Shown here piece after piece: positions 7,850 to 14,335 of a stretch of 21,690 nucleotides of DNA (the first letter of the stretch is position 1; every line of letters begins with the position of its first letter). Origin of the DNA: HGM04593 sp045613945 (GTDB lineage Bacteria; Bacteroidota; Bacteroidia; Bacteroidales; Bacteroidaceae); assembly GCA_045613945.1 (NCBI GenBank), contig JAZLBZ010000001.1, positions 1-21,690 of the forward strand, read 5' to 3'. Made by a program: the position numbers and the translations under genes. The notes beneath the pieces are model-generated. The model was not told where the DNA came from and did not search any database. It saw only the letters and a program-made list of their open reading frames with translations.

Positions 7850-8482
7850 ATGGAATCGTTAATACAATTTTGTCTTGACCACTTGAACTACTGGACGGTT
7901 ACGCTTTTTATGGCCATTGAGAGTTCTTTCATTCCTTTTCCCTCGGAGGCTGTTGTCCCACCCGCTGCCTGGAAGGCTGCAGTGACCGGCGAAATGAATG
8001 TGTTCCTTGTTGTTGTATTTGCAACTGTTGGAGCACTCATCGGTGCATTCGTTAATTACTATCTTGCGGTGTGGTTGGGTCGTCCCATCGTCTATAAGTT
8101 TGCAAACAGCCGCATTGGCCACATGTGTCTCATTGATGAGGCTAAGGTGCAGAATGCCGAGAAGTACTTTGACAAGCATGGTGCTGTGTCGACATTTGTC
8201 GGTCGTCTTGTTCCGGCGGTGCGTCAACTTATCTCAATACCCGCCGGTCTTGCCCGCATGGGACTTGGACGCTTTGTCCTTTATACATCATTGGGTGCCG
8301 GTGTGTGGAATGCAATACTTGCGGTGCTTGGCTACTACATGGCATCAATTCCGGGCATGCAGACCGAAGAGGCTGTAATGAACAAGGTGAAGGAGTACAG
8401 CAGTGAGATTGGTATTGTCTTTATTGTGCTGGCAGTGCTGATTGTTGGGTATCTCCTGTACAAAGGCTTGAAGAAAAAGTGA
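7850..8482 (+). CDS. DedA-family (SNARE-associated/VTT) membrane protein
   Basis: A 210-residue integral membrane protein with the VTT/DedA fold. The N-terminal ESSFIPFPSEAVVPPAA carries the acidic and proline pattern of the family. A GALIGAFVNYYLAVWLGR segment and the hallmark FVGRLVPAVRQLISIPAGLARM, with its conserved Arg residues, follow. Several hydrophobic segments are visible, the last at about 183-206, before a basic tail (KGLKKK). DedA proteins support envelope homeostasis, and some recycle undecaprenyl phosphate or other lipid carriers; the specific substrate of this one cannot be read from sequence. It lies 35 bases after the Ca2+ ATPase and probably closes the plus-strand transcript, which ends at a strong hairpin. 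Confidence 0.9.
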   Translation: MESLIQFCLDHLNYWTVTLFMAIESSFIPFPSEAVVPPAAWKAAVTGEMNVFLVVVFATVGALIGAFVNYYLAVWLGRPIVYKFANSRIGHMCLIDEAKVQNAEKYFDKHGAVSTFVGRLVPAVRQLISIPAGLARMGLGRFVLYTSLGAGVWNAILAVLGYYMASIPGMQTEEAVMNKVKEYSSEIGIVFIVLAVLIVGYLLYKGLKKK

Positions 8483-8498
8483 TATTGTACTTTGTGTA

Positions 8499-8537
8499 AA
8501 ATCAAATGAAGCACCCCAGGGGTGCTTCATTTGATTT
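8499..8537. terminator. Bidirectional terminator between convergent genes
   Basis: A perfect palindromic stem (8499-8516 with 8520-8537, loop CAG) is GC-rich at the tip and flanked by A and T tracts at the base. It starts 17 bases after the DedA stop and overlaps the first two bases of the stop triplet (8536-8538) of the convergent SIMPL gene. It can act on both strands, so the SIMPL stop codon is part of its own terminator stem. Confidence 0.85.
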
Positions 8538-9264
8538 ATTTGAGTTCGTATTTTACGGTTGTTACCACGCGTATGTTCTTTATCTGTGGGGTTGTCTCGT
8601 CGCTGGTTATGCTGAACTGTCCCTGTGTGGCCTGCCTGATGTTGCCAAGACTGCAGCCTGAGTCATCGGCAAATTTCTGTGCCACAGTACGTGCATTGCG
8701 TGTTGCCTCTTCAACCATTGCCGGCTTGATGTCGTTCAATGCAGTGTATTCGAATTCAGTCTGGTAGTTGTACTCGTTGCTGATTATCACTCCCTCCTTC
8801 ATGAGTTCGCCCTGCTTGCCCATGAGTTCTATCACCTTTTCGACCTGTGGCGATATTACTGTTATCACGGCCTCGGCCTGGTAGCGGAACTGTATGTTGT
8901 CGGGGACATAACTCTGTGCAAGACGGTCGGTGACAGCCGGTGCCGATATGACTATCTCATTGTCGGTTATACCGCCTTTCCTGAGGAAACGGATAACCCT
9001 GTCCCTGATGTCCTCAATATCCCAGTAGAGTGACTGTGTGTCGTTGCTGACACACTTGTAGGGCAGTGGCCACACCACTTTGTTGGCAAGTACCTCGCGC
9101 TCGGCAAGGCCCTTGACTGTGACGTATTGCTCCTGGTTTGCAATTCTTGTAAGTCCTTCTGAGATGAAGTATCCAAGCAGTGCAAGGCCTGCTACAATTG
9201 CTATGCTCAGCAGCAGAGTCCTGCCGCAACTACATTTTCTTTTCTCGCAACTTTCCATAATCAT
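8536..9264 (-). CDS. SIMPL (DUF541) domain protein, membrane-anchored
   Basis: A 242-residue protein with one N-terminal membrane segment (about 16-38) and a SIMPL/DUF541 domain (about 44-242): YVTVKGLAEREVLANKVVWPL is the typical opening strand, followed by the NARTVAQKFADDSGCSLG helix and the closing VVTTVKYELK. SIMPL proteins are periplasmic or membrane-anchored and mostly of unknown role. The short cytoplasmic tail is Cys-rich (CEKRKCSCG, Cys6, Cys11, Cys13). Its ATG overlaps the stop of the upstream gene as ATGA (9261-9264), so translation is probably coupled; a second ATG two codons in is the alternative start. It is the last gene of the CMP-sugar unit and ends within the bidirectional terminator. 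Why a SIMPL protein belongs there is unclear. Confidence 0.85.
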   Translation of the reverse strand: MIMESCEKRKCSCGRTLLLSIAIVAGLALLGYFISEGLTRIANQEQYVTVKGLAEREVLANKVVWPLPYKCVSNDTQSLYWDIEDIRDRVIRFLRKGGITDNEIVISAPAVTDRLAQSYVPDNIQFRYQAEAVITVISPQVEKVIELMGKQGELMKEGVIISNEYNYQTEFEYTALNDIKPAMVEEATRNARTVAQKFADDSGCSLGNIRQATQGQFSITSDETTPQIKNIRVVTTVKYELK

Positions 9265-10004
9265 ATCTTTTTAGTGTCATTCAATATCTTGTCAAGATTT
9301 GCGCGCTCAAAAATCTCGAGTTTCCCGCCGCGTGTGGCATTGTATATCTTTACGCCTTGCTTATCGCACTCTCTCCTTGCGCATGCGTAGGCAAGCAGGT
9401 TGGTGTCGACTTCGGGGGGGGCATAACTGCGGCTGCTGTTGAACAGGCGAGGGTCGAAATAACTCTCCCCGGTGATAACGGTGTTGCCACTCGAATAGTT
9501 GCAGTCCACTCCAATGAGGTATATCTCCTTGAATCCCATATAGGCTGCGAACTGTATCATAGAGTATGTCACGGTCTGGCCGCTGTATACAACCTTTGAT
9601 ATGTCGTTTGAGAACCCGGTGGGGTTATAGAGCATATTGTAGTATGTCACGCCTTTTATGTGGTAGCGGCCTGCATAGTGAGCCTTTACAAAGCGGGTGC
9701 CGTTGTAACGGGCAATTTCCTCCTTGTTGTCGAGGATAATCTTGTTGTCCTGTGCAAAATAGTAGGTGGGGTAGAAGGGTATTTCATCGAACAGTCTTAT
9801 CAGCGAATTGCAGGCGAATGTCACTTCGCCAAGTTCCATTAGTCGTTTGAGGTCGCTGTGTCTTAGGCTCGGGCCGTTGCCGATGATGAAACAGCGTCCG
9901 CTATGGCTGTTCTTGCAGGAACGTAGCCGCTTGCGGCTGCCTGTCAGCAACGTGCCATAGAGGTAGTTCATTGCATTCCAACATTTTTGCCAAGTCTTGC
10001 CCAT
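9261..10004 (-). CDS. MptE/DUF115-like putative glycosyltransferase (GT42-like)
   Basis: A 247-residue protein with a nucleotide-binding opening FIIGNGPSL (about 39-47), then VTFACNSL and, in the middle, SGQTVTYSMIQFAAYMGFKEIYLIGVDCNY. This arrangement is shared by the DUF115/MptE-like fold and by Campylobacter-type GT42 sialyltransferases, where the NGPSL loop binds CMP and IYLxGxD closes a central strand. There is no signal peptide, so it should act in the cytoplasm or at the inner membrane face. The CMP-sugar synthetase gene ends 22 bases upstream, which supports a CMP-sugar donor. The alternative, a hydroxymethylpterin pyrophosphokinase as the family name suggests, has no support from neighbours. 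Family call is good; the reaction is inferred. Confidence 0.65.
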   Translation of the reverse strand: MGKTWQKCWNAMNYLYGTLLTGSRKRLRSCKNSHSGRCFIIGNGPSLRHSDLKRLMELGEVTFACNSLIRLFDEIPFYPTYYFAQDNKIILDNKEEIARYNGTRFVKAHYAGRYHIKGVTYYNMLYNPTGFSNDISKVVYSGQTVTYSMIQFAAYMGFKEIYLIGVDCNYSSGNTVITGESYFDPRLFNSSRSYAPPEVDTNLLAYACARRECDKQGVKIYNATRGGKLEIFERANLDKILNDTKKI

Positions 10005-10026
10005 TGCCGTTGTCTGTGGTTAATGG

Positions 10027-10668
10027 TTATCTTTCGGGTAGTACCCTTGCTGCAAATTCAAAATCCTCGGGGTTGTCAATGTCTATGCCCTCAATGGGGT
10101 CTACAATTGCCATATATGGATTCTCGCCTATGCGTTGGTGTGCAGCAGTCCACACCTCTCTGCGGAATATGTAGAATGCGCTTGTCTCAAAGTATACCGG
10201 TTCAATGGTTTGTGTGCGTGGTATCTCCTTGAGATTGTAGTTGAGAGGCATTCCTTTGTACCAGGCGAATGTCTGCACTTTCTGTGCGCTGAATGCCGAG
10301 TCGTGACCGCCCTCGGTAACCTGTTTGACAGCGTTCTCTATTGTTGTGGCCTTTATGAATGGCGAGGTGGTGTGTGCGAGTACATATACATCGGCATCCA
10401 CATCCTTTGTAAAGGCGTCATAAATCTCCTGTCCCAATGTCTCGTCGCGGTCGAGCGATTCGTCGCGCTTGAGGAATTTTACGCCCTCGGGGAGCAACGG
10501 TATGATATCCTCATTGCTGCAGTATACATAGACCTCGTCAATTACAGCGGTGCTGTTGAGCGTGTCGAGAACGTACTGCAACAATGGCTTGTCGCCAAGC
10601 ATCTTCAGATTCTTGCCGACAACGCGTTTGCTGTTTAGTCTAATGGGCACAAATGCAACAACCTTCAT
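10027..10668 (-). CDS. CMP-sugar synthetase, acylneuraminate cytidylyltransferase family
   Basis: A 213-residue cytidylyltransferase, which would activate an acidic 2-keto sugar with CTP to give a CMP-sugar. The N-terminal VVAFVPIRLNSKRVVGKNLKM is the Arg/Lys-rich nucleotide-binding loop of the NeuA-like family; the GKN-L pattern fits NeuA-type enzymes better than KdsB (GKPL). YVLAHTTSPFIKATTIENAV and the C-terminal GIDIDNPEDFEFA are also typical. The start is taken at ATG 10668 because the conserved first strand begins there; an upstream in-frame ATG at 10701 would overlap the preceding gene. It is 13 bases after the kdsD-like stop. The sugar could be a sialic acid, another nonulosonate or a Kdo-type acid; no nonulosonate synthase is in the window. 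Confidence 0.82.
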   Translation of the reverse strand: MKVVAFVPIRLNSKRVVGKNLKMLGDKPLLQYVLDTLNSTAVIDEVYVYCSNEDIIPLLPEGVKFLKRDESLDRDETLGQEIYDAFTKDVDADVYVLAHTTSPFIKATTIENAVKQVTEGGHDSAFSAQKVQTFAWYKGMPLNYNLKEIPRTQTIEPVYFETSAFYIFRREVWTAAHQRIGENPYMAIVDPIEGIDIDNPEDFEFAARVLPER

Positions 10669-10681
10669 AATGTTCTGTTTT

Positions 10682-11629
10682 TTAAAGACAACTGAAGGCA
10701 TCTATTACACCCACAAGCCTGTTGTTTTCATTTACAACAATAAGCGATTTTATATTGTGCTCGCGCATGACCTTCTCGGCCTGTGATAGTTTTGCATCCT
10801 CTTTTATGAGTTTGGGATTTGTGTTCATCAAATCCTTTACTGTGAGTTGGAAGAAGTGCTCCTGGTCGCGTTGCATTGTGCGGCGTATGTCTCCGTCGGT
10901 AACAACGCCAATGATTTCGTCATTCTCTATGACCACAGCAATGCCCATCTTGGTGCGGCTAATTTGCATGAGCGTGTCGCTCACCTTTGACTCCCTGTTT
11001 ACAACGGGCAGGTTCTCTGTTGTCATATAGTCCTTGACTCTTGAGAGCAAGCGGCGTCCAAGCGAGCCACCGGGGTGGAACTGTGCAAAGTCCTTTGCTT
11101 GGAAGTTACGCACCGTCATCAGGGCACAGGCAATGGCATCGCCCATAGCAAGTGTTGCGGTGGTTGATGATGTTGGTGCAAGGTTCAGCGGGCAGGCCTC
11201 CCTCTCGACAGCCACATTCAGGTGACACTCGGAGTATTTTGCAAGCAGCGATGCGGGGTTGCCCGACATTGATATGATGGGGATGTTTCTCTCCTTCAGC
11301 AACGGTATGAAACGCAGCAGTTCATCGGTCTGTCCCGAGTTTGAGATTGCCAATACAACATCGCCCTTGCCAATCATTCCCAGGTCGCCATGAAAGGCGT
11401 CGAGCGGGTTTACAAAGAACGCAGGCGTGCCAGTACTTGCCATTGTAGAGGCAATCTTCGCACCTATGTGTCCCGATTTGCCCACACCCGTCACAATGAG
11501 CTTGCCCTTGCTCTCGATAATAAGCTCAATGGCTTTTGTGAAGTTGTCATCCAAATTGGGGATGAGGCTTAGAATGGCCTGGGCCTCGTCCTGAAAGCAC
11601 TTCTTTGCGACATCAATTACGTTTGTCAT
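10682..11629 (-). CDS. kdsD: KpsF/GutQ-family arabinose-5-phosphate isomerase
   Basis: A 315-residue isomerase, family length normal, that interconverts ribulose 5-phosphate and arabinose 5-phosphate, the first step to Kdo. The SIS domain (about 30-175) shows GVGKSGHIGAKIASTMASTGTPA from residue 48, DAFHGDLGMI, SNSGQTDEL and LAPTSSTTATLAMGDA (150-165). The signature HPGGSLGRRL (185-194) leads into two CBS domains (about 200-255 and 265-315). It is cytoplasmic. It is first in the unit with a NeuA-like CMP-sugar synthetase and a putative glycosyltransferase, an arrangement reminiscent of capsule kps regions. It might therefore supply a dedicated ulosonic acid rather than housekeeping Kdo. A -7-like box lies upstream. 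Confidence 0.92.
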   Translation of the reverse strand: MTNVIDVAKKCFQDEAQAILSLIPNLDDNFTKAIELIIESKGKLIVTGVGKSGHIGAKIASTMASTGTPAFFVNPLDAFHGDLGMIGKGDVVLAISNSGQTDELLRFIPLLKERNIPIISMSGNPASLLAKYSECHLNVAVEREACPLNLAPTSSTTATLAMGDAIACALMTVRNFQAKDFAQFHPGGSLGRRLLSRVKDYMTTENLPVVNRESKVSDTLMQISRTKMGIAVVIENDEIIGVVTDGDIRRTMQRDQEHFFQLTVKDLMNTNPKLIKEDAKLSQAEKVMREHNIKSLIVVNENNRLVGVIDAFSCL

Positions 11630-11676
11630 ATATTGTTGCTGTTTTTGAAATATCTAAATCAATGATTACTTAACTG

Positions 11677-11684
11677 CGAAGATA
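11677..11684 (-). promoter_or_regulatory. Putative -7 promoter box of the kdsD operon
   Basis: On the minus strand TATCTTCG is followed by C, identical to the -7 box of the NifU-like operon. A TTTG is present at 11712-11709, but 24 bases away, longer than the usual 19-21, so the -33 half is doubtful. The leader to ATG 11629 would be about 40 bases. Confidence 0.42.
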
Positions 11685-11766
11685 GTAAATAAAAATGAAA
11701 AGCCGCTCCAAATTCCCAAAATATATGGCTATACGGGAAGAGGATGGCTAAGAAACTCAAAAACAC

Positions 11767-11798
11767 GATGGCGGCCCAAAACATTTGGGGCCGCCATC
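11767..11798 (-). terminator. Intrinsic terminator of ilvA-ridA
   Basis: GATGGCGGCCC (11767-11777) pairs perfectly with GGGCCGCCATC (11788-11798). Read on the minus strand, the stem is followed by GTGTTTTTGAG, a T5 run. It starts 27 bases after the ridA stop and separates this unit from the kdsD operon. Confidence 0.85.
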
Positions 11799-11824
11799 TT
11801 ATCTCATTCTATGCAATGCTGTCT

Positions 11825-12199
11825 TTAGATTTCGGCGATTACCTCGACCTCGCAGAGAACGTTCTTTGGGAGTGTCTTCACTGCAACGCATGAACGTGCC
11901 GGTTTGCTTGTGAAATACTCGGCATAGACAGCGTTGAAAGCCGCGAAGTCGGCCATGTCGCTGAGGAAACAGGTTGTCTTTACAACCTTTTCGAATGATG
12001 TGCCTGCCTCGGCAAGAACTGCTGAGAGGTTCTTCATTACCTGTGTAGCCTGGTCTGTGATGCCCTCTGCCTCAACCTCGCCTGTTGCTGGGTTGATGGG
12101 TATCTGGCCCGATGTGAACAACATATTGCCACAGATGATTGCCTGTGAGTATGGGCCAATGGCCTCAGGGGCATTGCTTGTATAAACTTTCTTCAACAT
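11825..12199 (-). CDS. ridA: RidA enamine/imine deaminase
   Basis: A 124-residue RidA/YjgF protein of normal length. It hydrolyses the reactive enamine/imine intermediates (2-aminoacrylate, 2-aminocrotonate) released by PLP enzymes such as threonine dehydratase. Seen in the sequence: SNAPEAIGPYSQAI at the N-terminus, FTSGQIPINP, and the C-terminal PARSCVAVKTLPKN, whose Arg is the substrate-carboxylate ligand of the family, followed by EVEVIAEI. The start at ATG 12199 matches family N-termini; an ATG at 12229 would overlap the ilvA stop. It lies 22 bases after ilvA, the gene whose product makes its substrate, and is followed by an intrinsic terminator. Confidence 0.95.
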   Translation of the reverse strand: MLKKVYTSNAPEAIGPYSQAIICGNMLFTSGQIPINPATGEVEAEGITDQATQVMKNLSAVLAEAGTSFEKVVKTTCFLSDMADFAAFNAVYAEYFTSKPARSCVAVKTLPKNVLCEVEVIAEI

Positions 12200-12221
12200 A
12201 GTTATTTTATTTTTAAAATTA

Positions 12222-13418
12222 TTAGTCAAGGATATTGAAACCGGCAGCGGTCAACGCTGATTTTATCTTGTTGATGTGCTCGAAATTACGTGTCTCAAGG
12301 TCAATGCGTATCCAGCAGCCTGTTACGCCGGTGTTGGCATTTGTGCGCTCGTGGTGCACACCAATCACGTTACCGCCAAGGTCGGCAATAATCTTTGATA
12401 CCTGTACCAACTGACCGGGCTTGTCAAGGAGTTCTACCTTGAGCAGTGCCGAACGGCCCGATGTGAAGAGACCACGCTTGATTACACGGTCGAGGATATT
12501 AACGTCAATGTTACCGCCCGATACCACGCAGATAACGTTCTTGCCCTCGACAGGAATTTTGTCGAACATCACTGCTGCTGCCGCAACTGCGCCTGCACCT
12601 TCAGAAATCAACTTCTGGTGCTCAAGCATTGAAAGGATTGCCGATGAAACCTCGTCGTCGGTAACGGTCACAATGCCGTCGACATACTGGCTGCAGAAAT
12701 TGAATGTGTTCTCGCCCGGCTGCTTCACTGCAATACCGTCTGCGATTGTCGATACAGAGTCAAGGCGCTCAATCTGCTTGTGCTCAACAGAGTTCTTCAT
12801 GCTTGGAGCACCGGCAGCCTGTACACCGTAGACCTTGATGTTTGGGTTCAGTGATTTCAATGCAAATGCAACACCCGAGATGAGTCCACCGCCACCAATG
12901 GGCACAACAACAACCTCAACATCCTTCATCTGGTCAATGAGTTCGAGACCGATTGTTCCCTGGCCTGCAATGACATCAATGTCGTCGAATGGGTGGATGA
13001 ATGTGTAGCCCATCTCGTCACGCAACTCAATGGCACGCTTGTAGGCATCGTCATATACACCCTCTACAAGGCAAATCTCGGCACCGTAGCCTCTTGTTGC
13101 CTCAACCTTAGAGATTGGAGCACAGTCGGGGAGGCAGATTGTCGACTTGATACCGTTTCTTGTCGCTGCCAACGCAACGCCCTGAGCGTGGTTACCTGCC
13201 GAGCATGCGATAACGCCCTTTGCCTTCTCCTCGGCCGAGAGCTGTGAAATCTTGTAGTATGAACCGCGTACCTTGAACGAACCGGTCAACTGCAAGTTCT
13301 CGGGCTTGAGGAATATGTTACCCTTCTTGTTCAAATAAGGAGCCGGAATGAGTTCTGTGCGACGTACCACGTCCTTGAGGACGTACGATGCGTGATAGAT
13401 TTTGTCGAGTGTAAGCAT
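12222..13418 (-). CDS. ilvA: Threonine dehydratase (threonine ammonia-lyase)
   Basis: A 398-residue fold-type II PLP enzyme that deaminates threonine to 2-oxobutanoate, the entry step to isoleucine. The PLP lysine is Lys49 in LTGSFKVRG. SAGNHAQGVA, the phosphate-cradle GGGGLISG and the C-terminal VVSGGNIDVN are all present. A single ACT domain follows (about 325-398: LLKVELLDKPGQLVQVSKII...). This is the shorter one-ACT architecture of about 400 residues rather than the E. coli IlvA form of about 514, so feedback by isoleucine cannot be assumed. The start is taken at ATG 13418 (MLTLDKIYHA), since the upstream ATG at 13460 adds a non-conserved tail. The gene has a leader of about 165 bases from a promoter in the 42-bp repeat, and is co-transcribed with ridA. 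Confidence 0.93.
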   Translation of the reverse strand: MLTLDKIYHASYVLKDVVRRTELIPAPYLNKKGNIFLKPENLQLTGSFKVRGSYYKISQLSAEEKAKGVIACSAGNHAQGVALAATRNGIKSTICLPDCAPISKVEATRGYGAEICLVEGVYDDAYKRAIELRDEMGYTFIHPFDDIDVIAGQGTIGLELIDQMKDVEVVVVPIGGGGLISGVAFALKSLNPNIKVYGVQAAGAPSMKNSVEHKQIERLDSVSTIADGIAVKQPGENTFNFCSQYVDGIVTVTDDEVSSAILSMLEHQKLISEGAGAVAAAAVMFDKIPVEGKNVICVVSGGNIDVNILDRVIKRGLFTSGRSALLKVELLDKPGQLVQVSKIIADLGGNVIGVHHERTNANTGVTGCWIRIDLETRNFEHINKIKSALTAAGFNILD

Positions 13419-13469
13419 TGTATTATTGTTTAATATGTATTGTTTGCTGTTTTTACACACTGCACATTG

Positions 13470-13547
13470 TTGTCATTTCGACGACTATGGAGAAATCTCT
13501 TTATGCGTAGTTCTTTTGAGATCTCTCGCATATGCTCGAGATGACAA
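13470..13547. repeat. REP-like palindromic element in the ilvA leader
   Basis: TTGTCATTTCGA (13470-13481) pairs over 12 positions, one of them G-T, with TCGAGATGACAA (13536-13547). An inner pair GAGAAATCTC and GAGATCTCTC matches at 9 of 10. The wording TGTCATTTCGA...GAGAAATCTC...CTCGAGATGACA is, from memory, that of an interspersed palindrome common in Bacteroidetes intergenic regions. Here it sits within the predicted ilvA transcript leader. Confidence 0.65.
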
Positions 13548-13553
13548 GTCAAT

Positions 13554-13570
13554 AGAGTATGTAATACTCT
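13554..13570. other. Small hairpin in the ilvA leader
   Basis: AGAGTAT (13554-13560) and ATACTCT (13564-13570) form a perfect 7-bp stem with a GTA loop, close to the predicted transcription start of ilvA. Together with the palindrome at 13470-13547 it fills most of the leader. The rest of the 326-base gap between ilvA and the barrel gene is A/T-rich, with a promoter and a terminator listed separately. Confidence 0.4.
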
Positions 13571-13574
13571 TTTG

Positions 13575-13616
13575 TATTTACTCGTTTCGCAAATTTACAA
13601 CCATTTTTGATTTTAA
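13575..13616. repeat. 42-bp direct repeat, copy 1
   Basis: These 42 bases are identical to 15450-15491, in the same orientation and 1875 bases apart. The two copies bracket the barrel and propeller-lipoprotein genes. Each contains a minus-strand -7 box. Similarity extends imperfectly a few bases to the left (CTCTTT in both). Confidence 0.9.
13590..13597 (-). promoter_or_regulatory. Consensus -7 promoter box of ilvA-ridA
   Basis: On the minus strand TAAATTTG (13597-13590) matches TAnnTTTG perfectly, within GGTTGTAAATTTGCG. No TTTG lies 19-21 bases upstream. It is inside the 42-bp repeat, so the same box also precedes the propeller lipoprotein gene. Initiation near 13583 would give an ilvA leader of about 165 bases. 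Confidence 0.55.
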
Positions 13617-13683
13617 ATTACACTTTCTCAAATATTTTTATTAAAAAATAAGTAGGGTGTGTGTTATAACCTAAAAAATATGC

Positions 13684-13717
13684 ATCAGGGGGCTAGACAA
13701 TTGCCTATCCCTCTGAT
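13684..13717 (-). terminator. Terminator after the barrel gene
   Basis: A 34-base inverted repeat (15 of 17 positions paired, one of them G-T, with two mismatches) is followed on the minus strand by GCATATTTTTTAG, a T6 run. It lies 27 bases after the stop at 13745 and should end the two-gene unit before the ilvA promoter. Confidence 0.75.
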
Positions 13718-13744
13718 ATCAAGTGGTGATTAAAATTTTAGACT

Positions 13745-14332
13745 TTAAAACTCATAGCCGAGCTTGAAAATAACTTCACTGCCTCCAAAATAATCTTCGG
13801 AACCGACTTGGAATGCCGCGTTCACTCCCATTCTGTTTTTAAGAGCAACTCTGATACCCAATTGAGCTCCTAAATAGACATACGCATAATCGTCATAACC
13901 ATAGTCAAATCCTAGTTGTACGCCTGCAAATGGCGCAACTCGTTTTTGGGGTAGATATGCTCTAAAGTCTGCACCAAGACGGAAGTTGAAGTTTGGTTCA
14001 TAGCGTTCTTTATAAGTATGACCCCAATAACTATCGTAGGCCCAATATTTCTCATAAACTTCAATAGTTCCCAAACTTACGAATCCACCTAAATATATAT
14101 ATGGATTGAACTGGTATCCATGAGTAGTGCTTAATTTGAACAGATAATTACTTTCTATTGTTCCTACTCCATGTCCCATTTCTACCATGCCGCGATAGCC
14201 CTTTGACAGGTAGCTGTCAGAAGAATTACGTGCAAAGCCAAAACTGTTTCCATGAGCACTATGTCCCAACATTTGTGCCGTTGCCGACATTGTGAAAAAC
14301 AGCAAAAGTATAATTCCTATTATTCTTTTCAT
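13745..14332 (-). CDS. Outer-membrane beta-barrel-like protein
   Basis: A 195-residue exported protein with a clear signal peptide (MKRIIGIILLLFFTMSATA, cleaved before Gln20). The mature part is rich in Tyr, Gly and Phe with alternating patterns, and ends in VIFKLGYEF, with a terminal Phe as expected for an outer-membrane barrel. Segments such as PYIYLGGFVSLG, FNFRLGADFRAYLP, VAPFAGVQLGFDYG and VYLGAQLGIRVAL read as successive membrane strands, about eight in all. No specific porin family is recognised. It starts 3 bases after the stop of the propeller lipoprotein gene, so the two are surely one transcript and may form a surface pair. Its coding sequence is visibly richer in A/T than that of neighbours such as ilvA. 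Confidence 0.65.
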   Translation of the reverse strand: MKRIIGIILLLFFTMSATAQMLGHSAHGNSFGFARNSSDSYLSKGYRGMVEMGHGVGTIESNYLFKLSTTHGYQFNPYIYLGGFVSLGTIEVYEKYWAYDSYWGHTYKERYEPNFNFRLGADFRAYLPQKRVAPFAGVQLGFDYGYDDYAYVYLGAQLGIRVALKNRMGVNAAFQVGSEDYFGGSEVIFKLGYEF

Positions 14333-14335
14333 GGC

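Noticed and set aside
9261..10004. Hydroxymethylpterin pyrophosphokinase function
   Set aside because: The family label MptE would suggest it, but there are no pterin or folate genes nearby and a CMP-sugar synthetase lies directly upstream, so a glycosyltransferase role is preferred.
13402..13644. 80-residue plus-strand frame upstream of ilvA
   Set aside because: It runs through the REP-like palindrome, promoter and 42-bp repeat and has no coding character.
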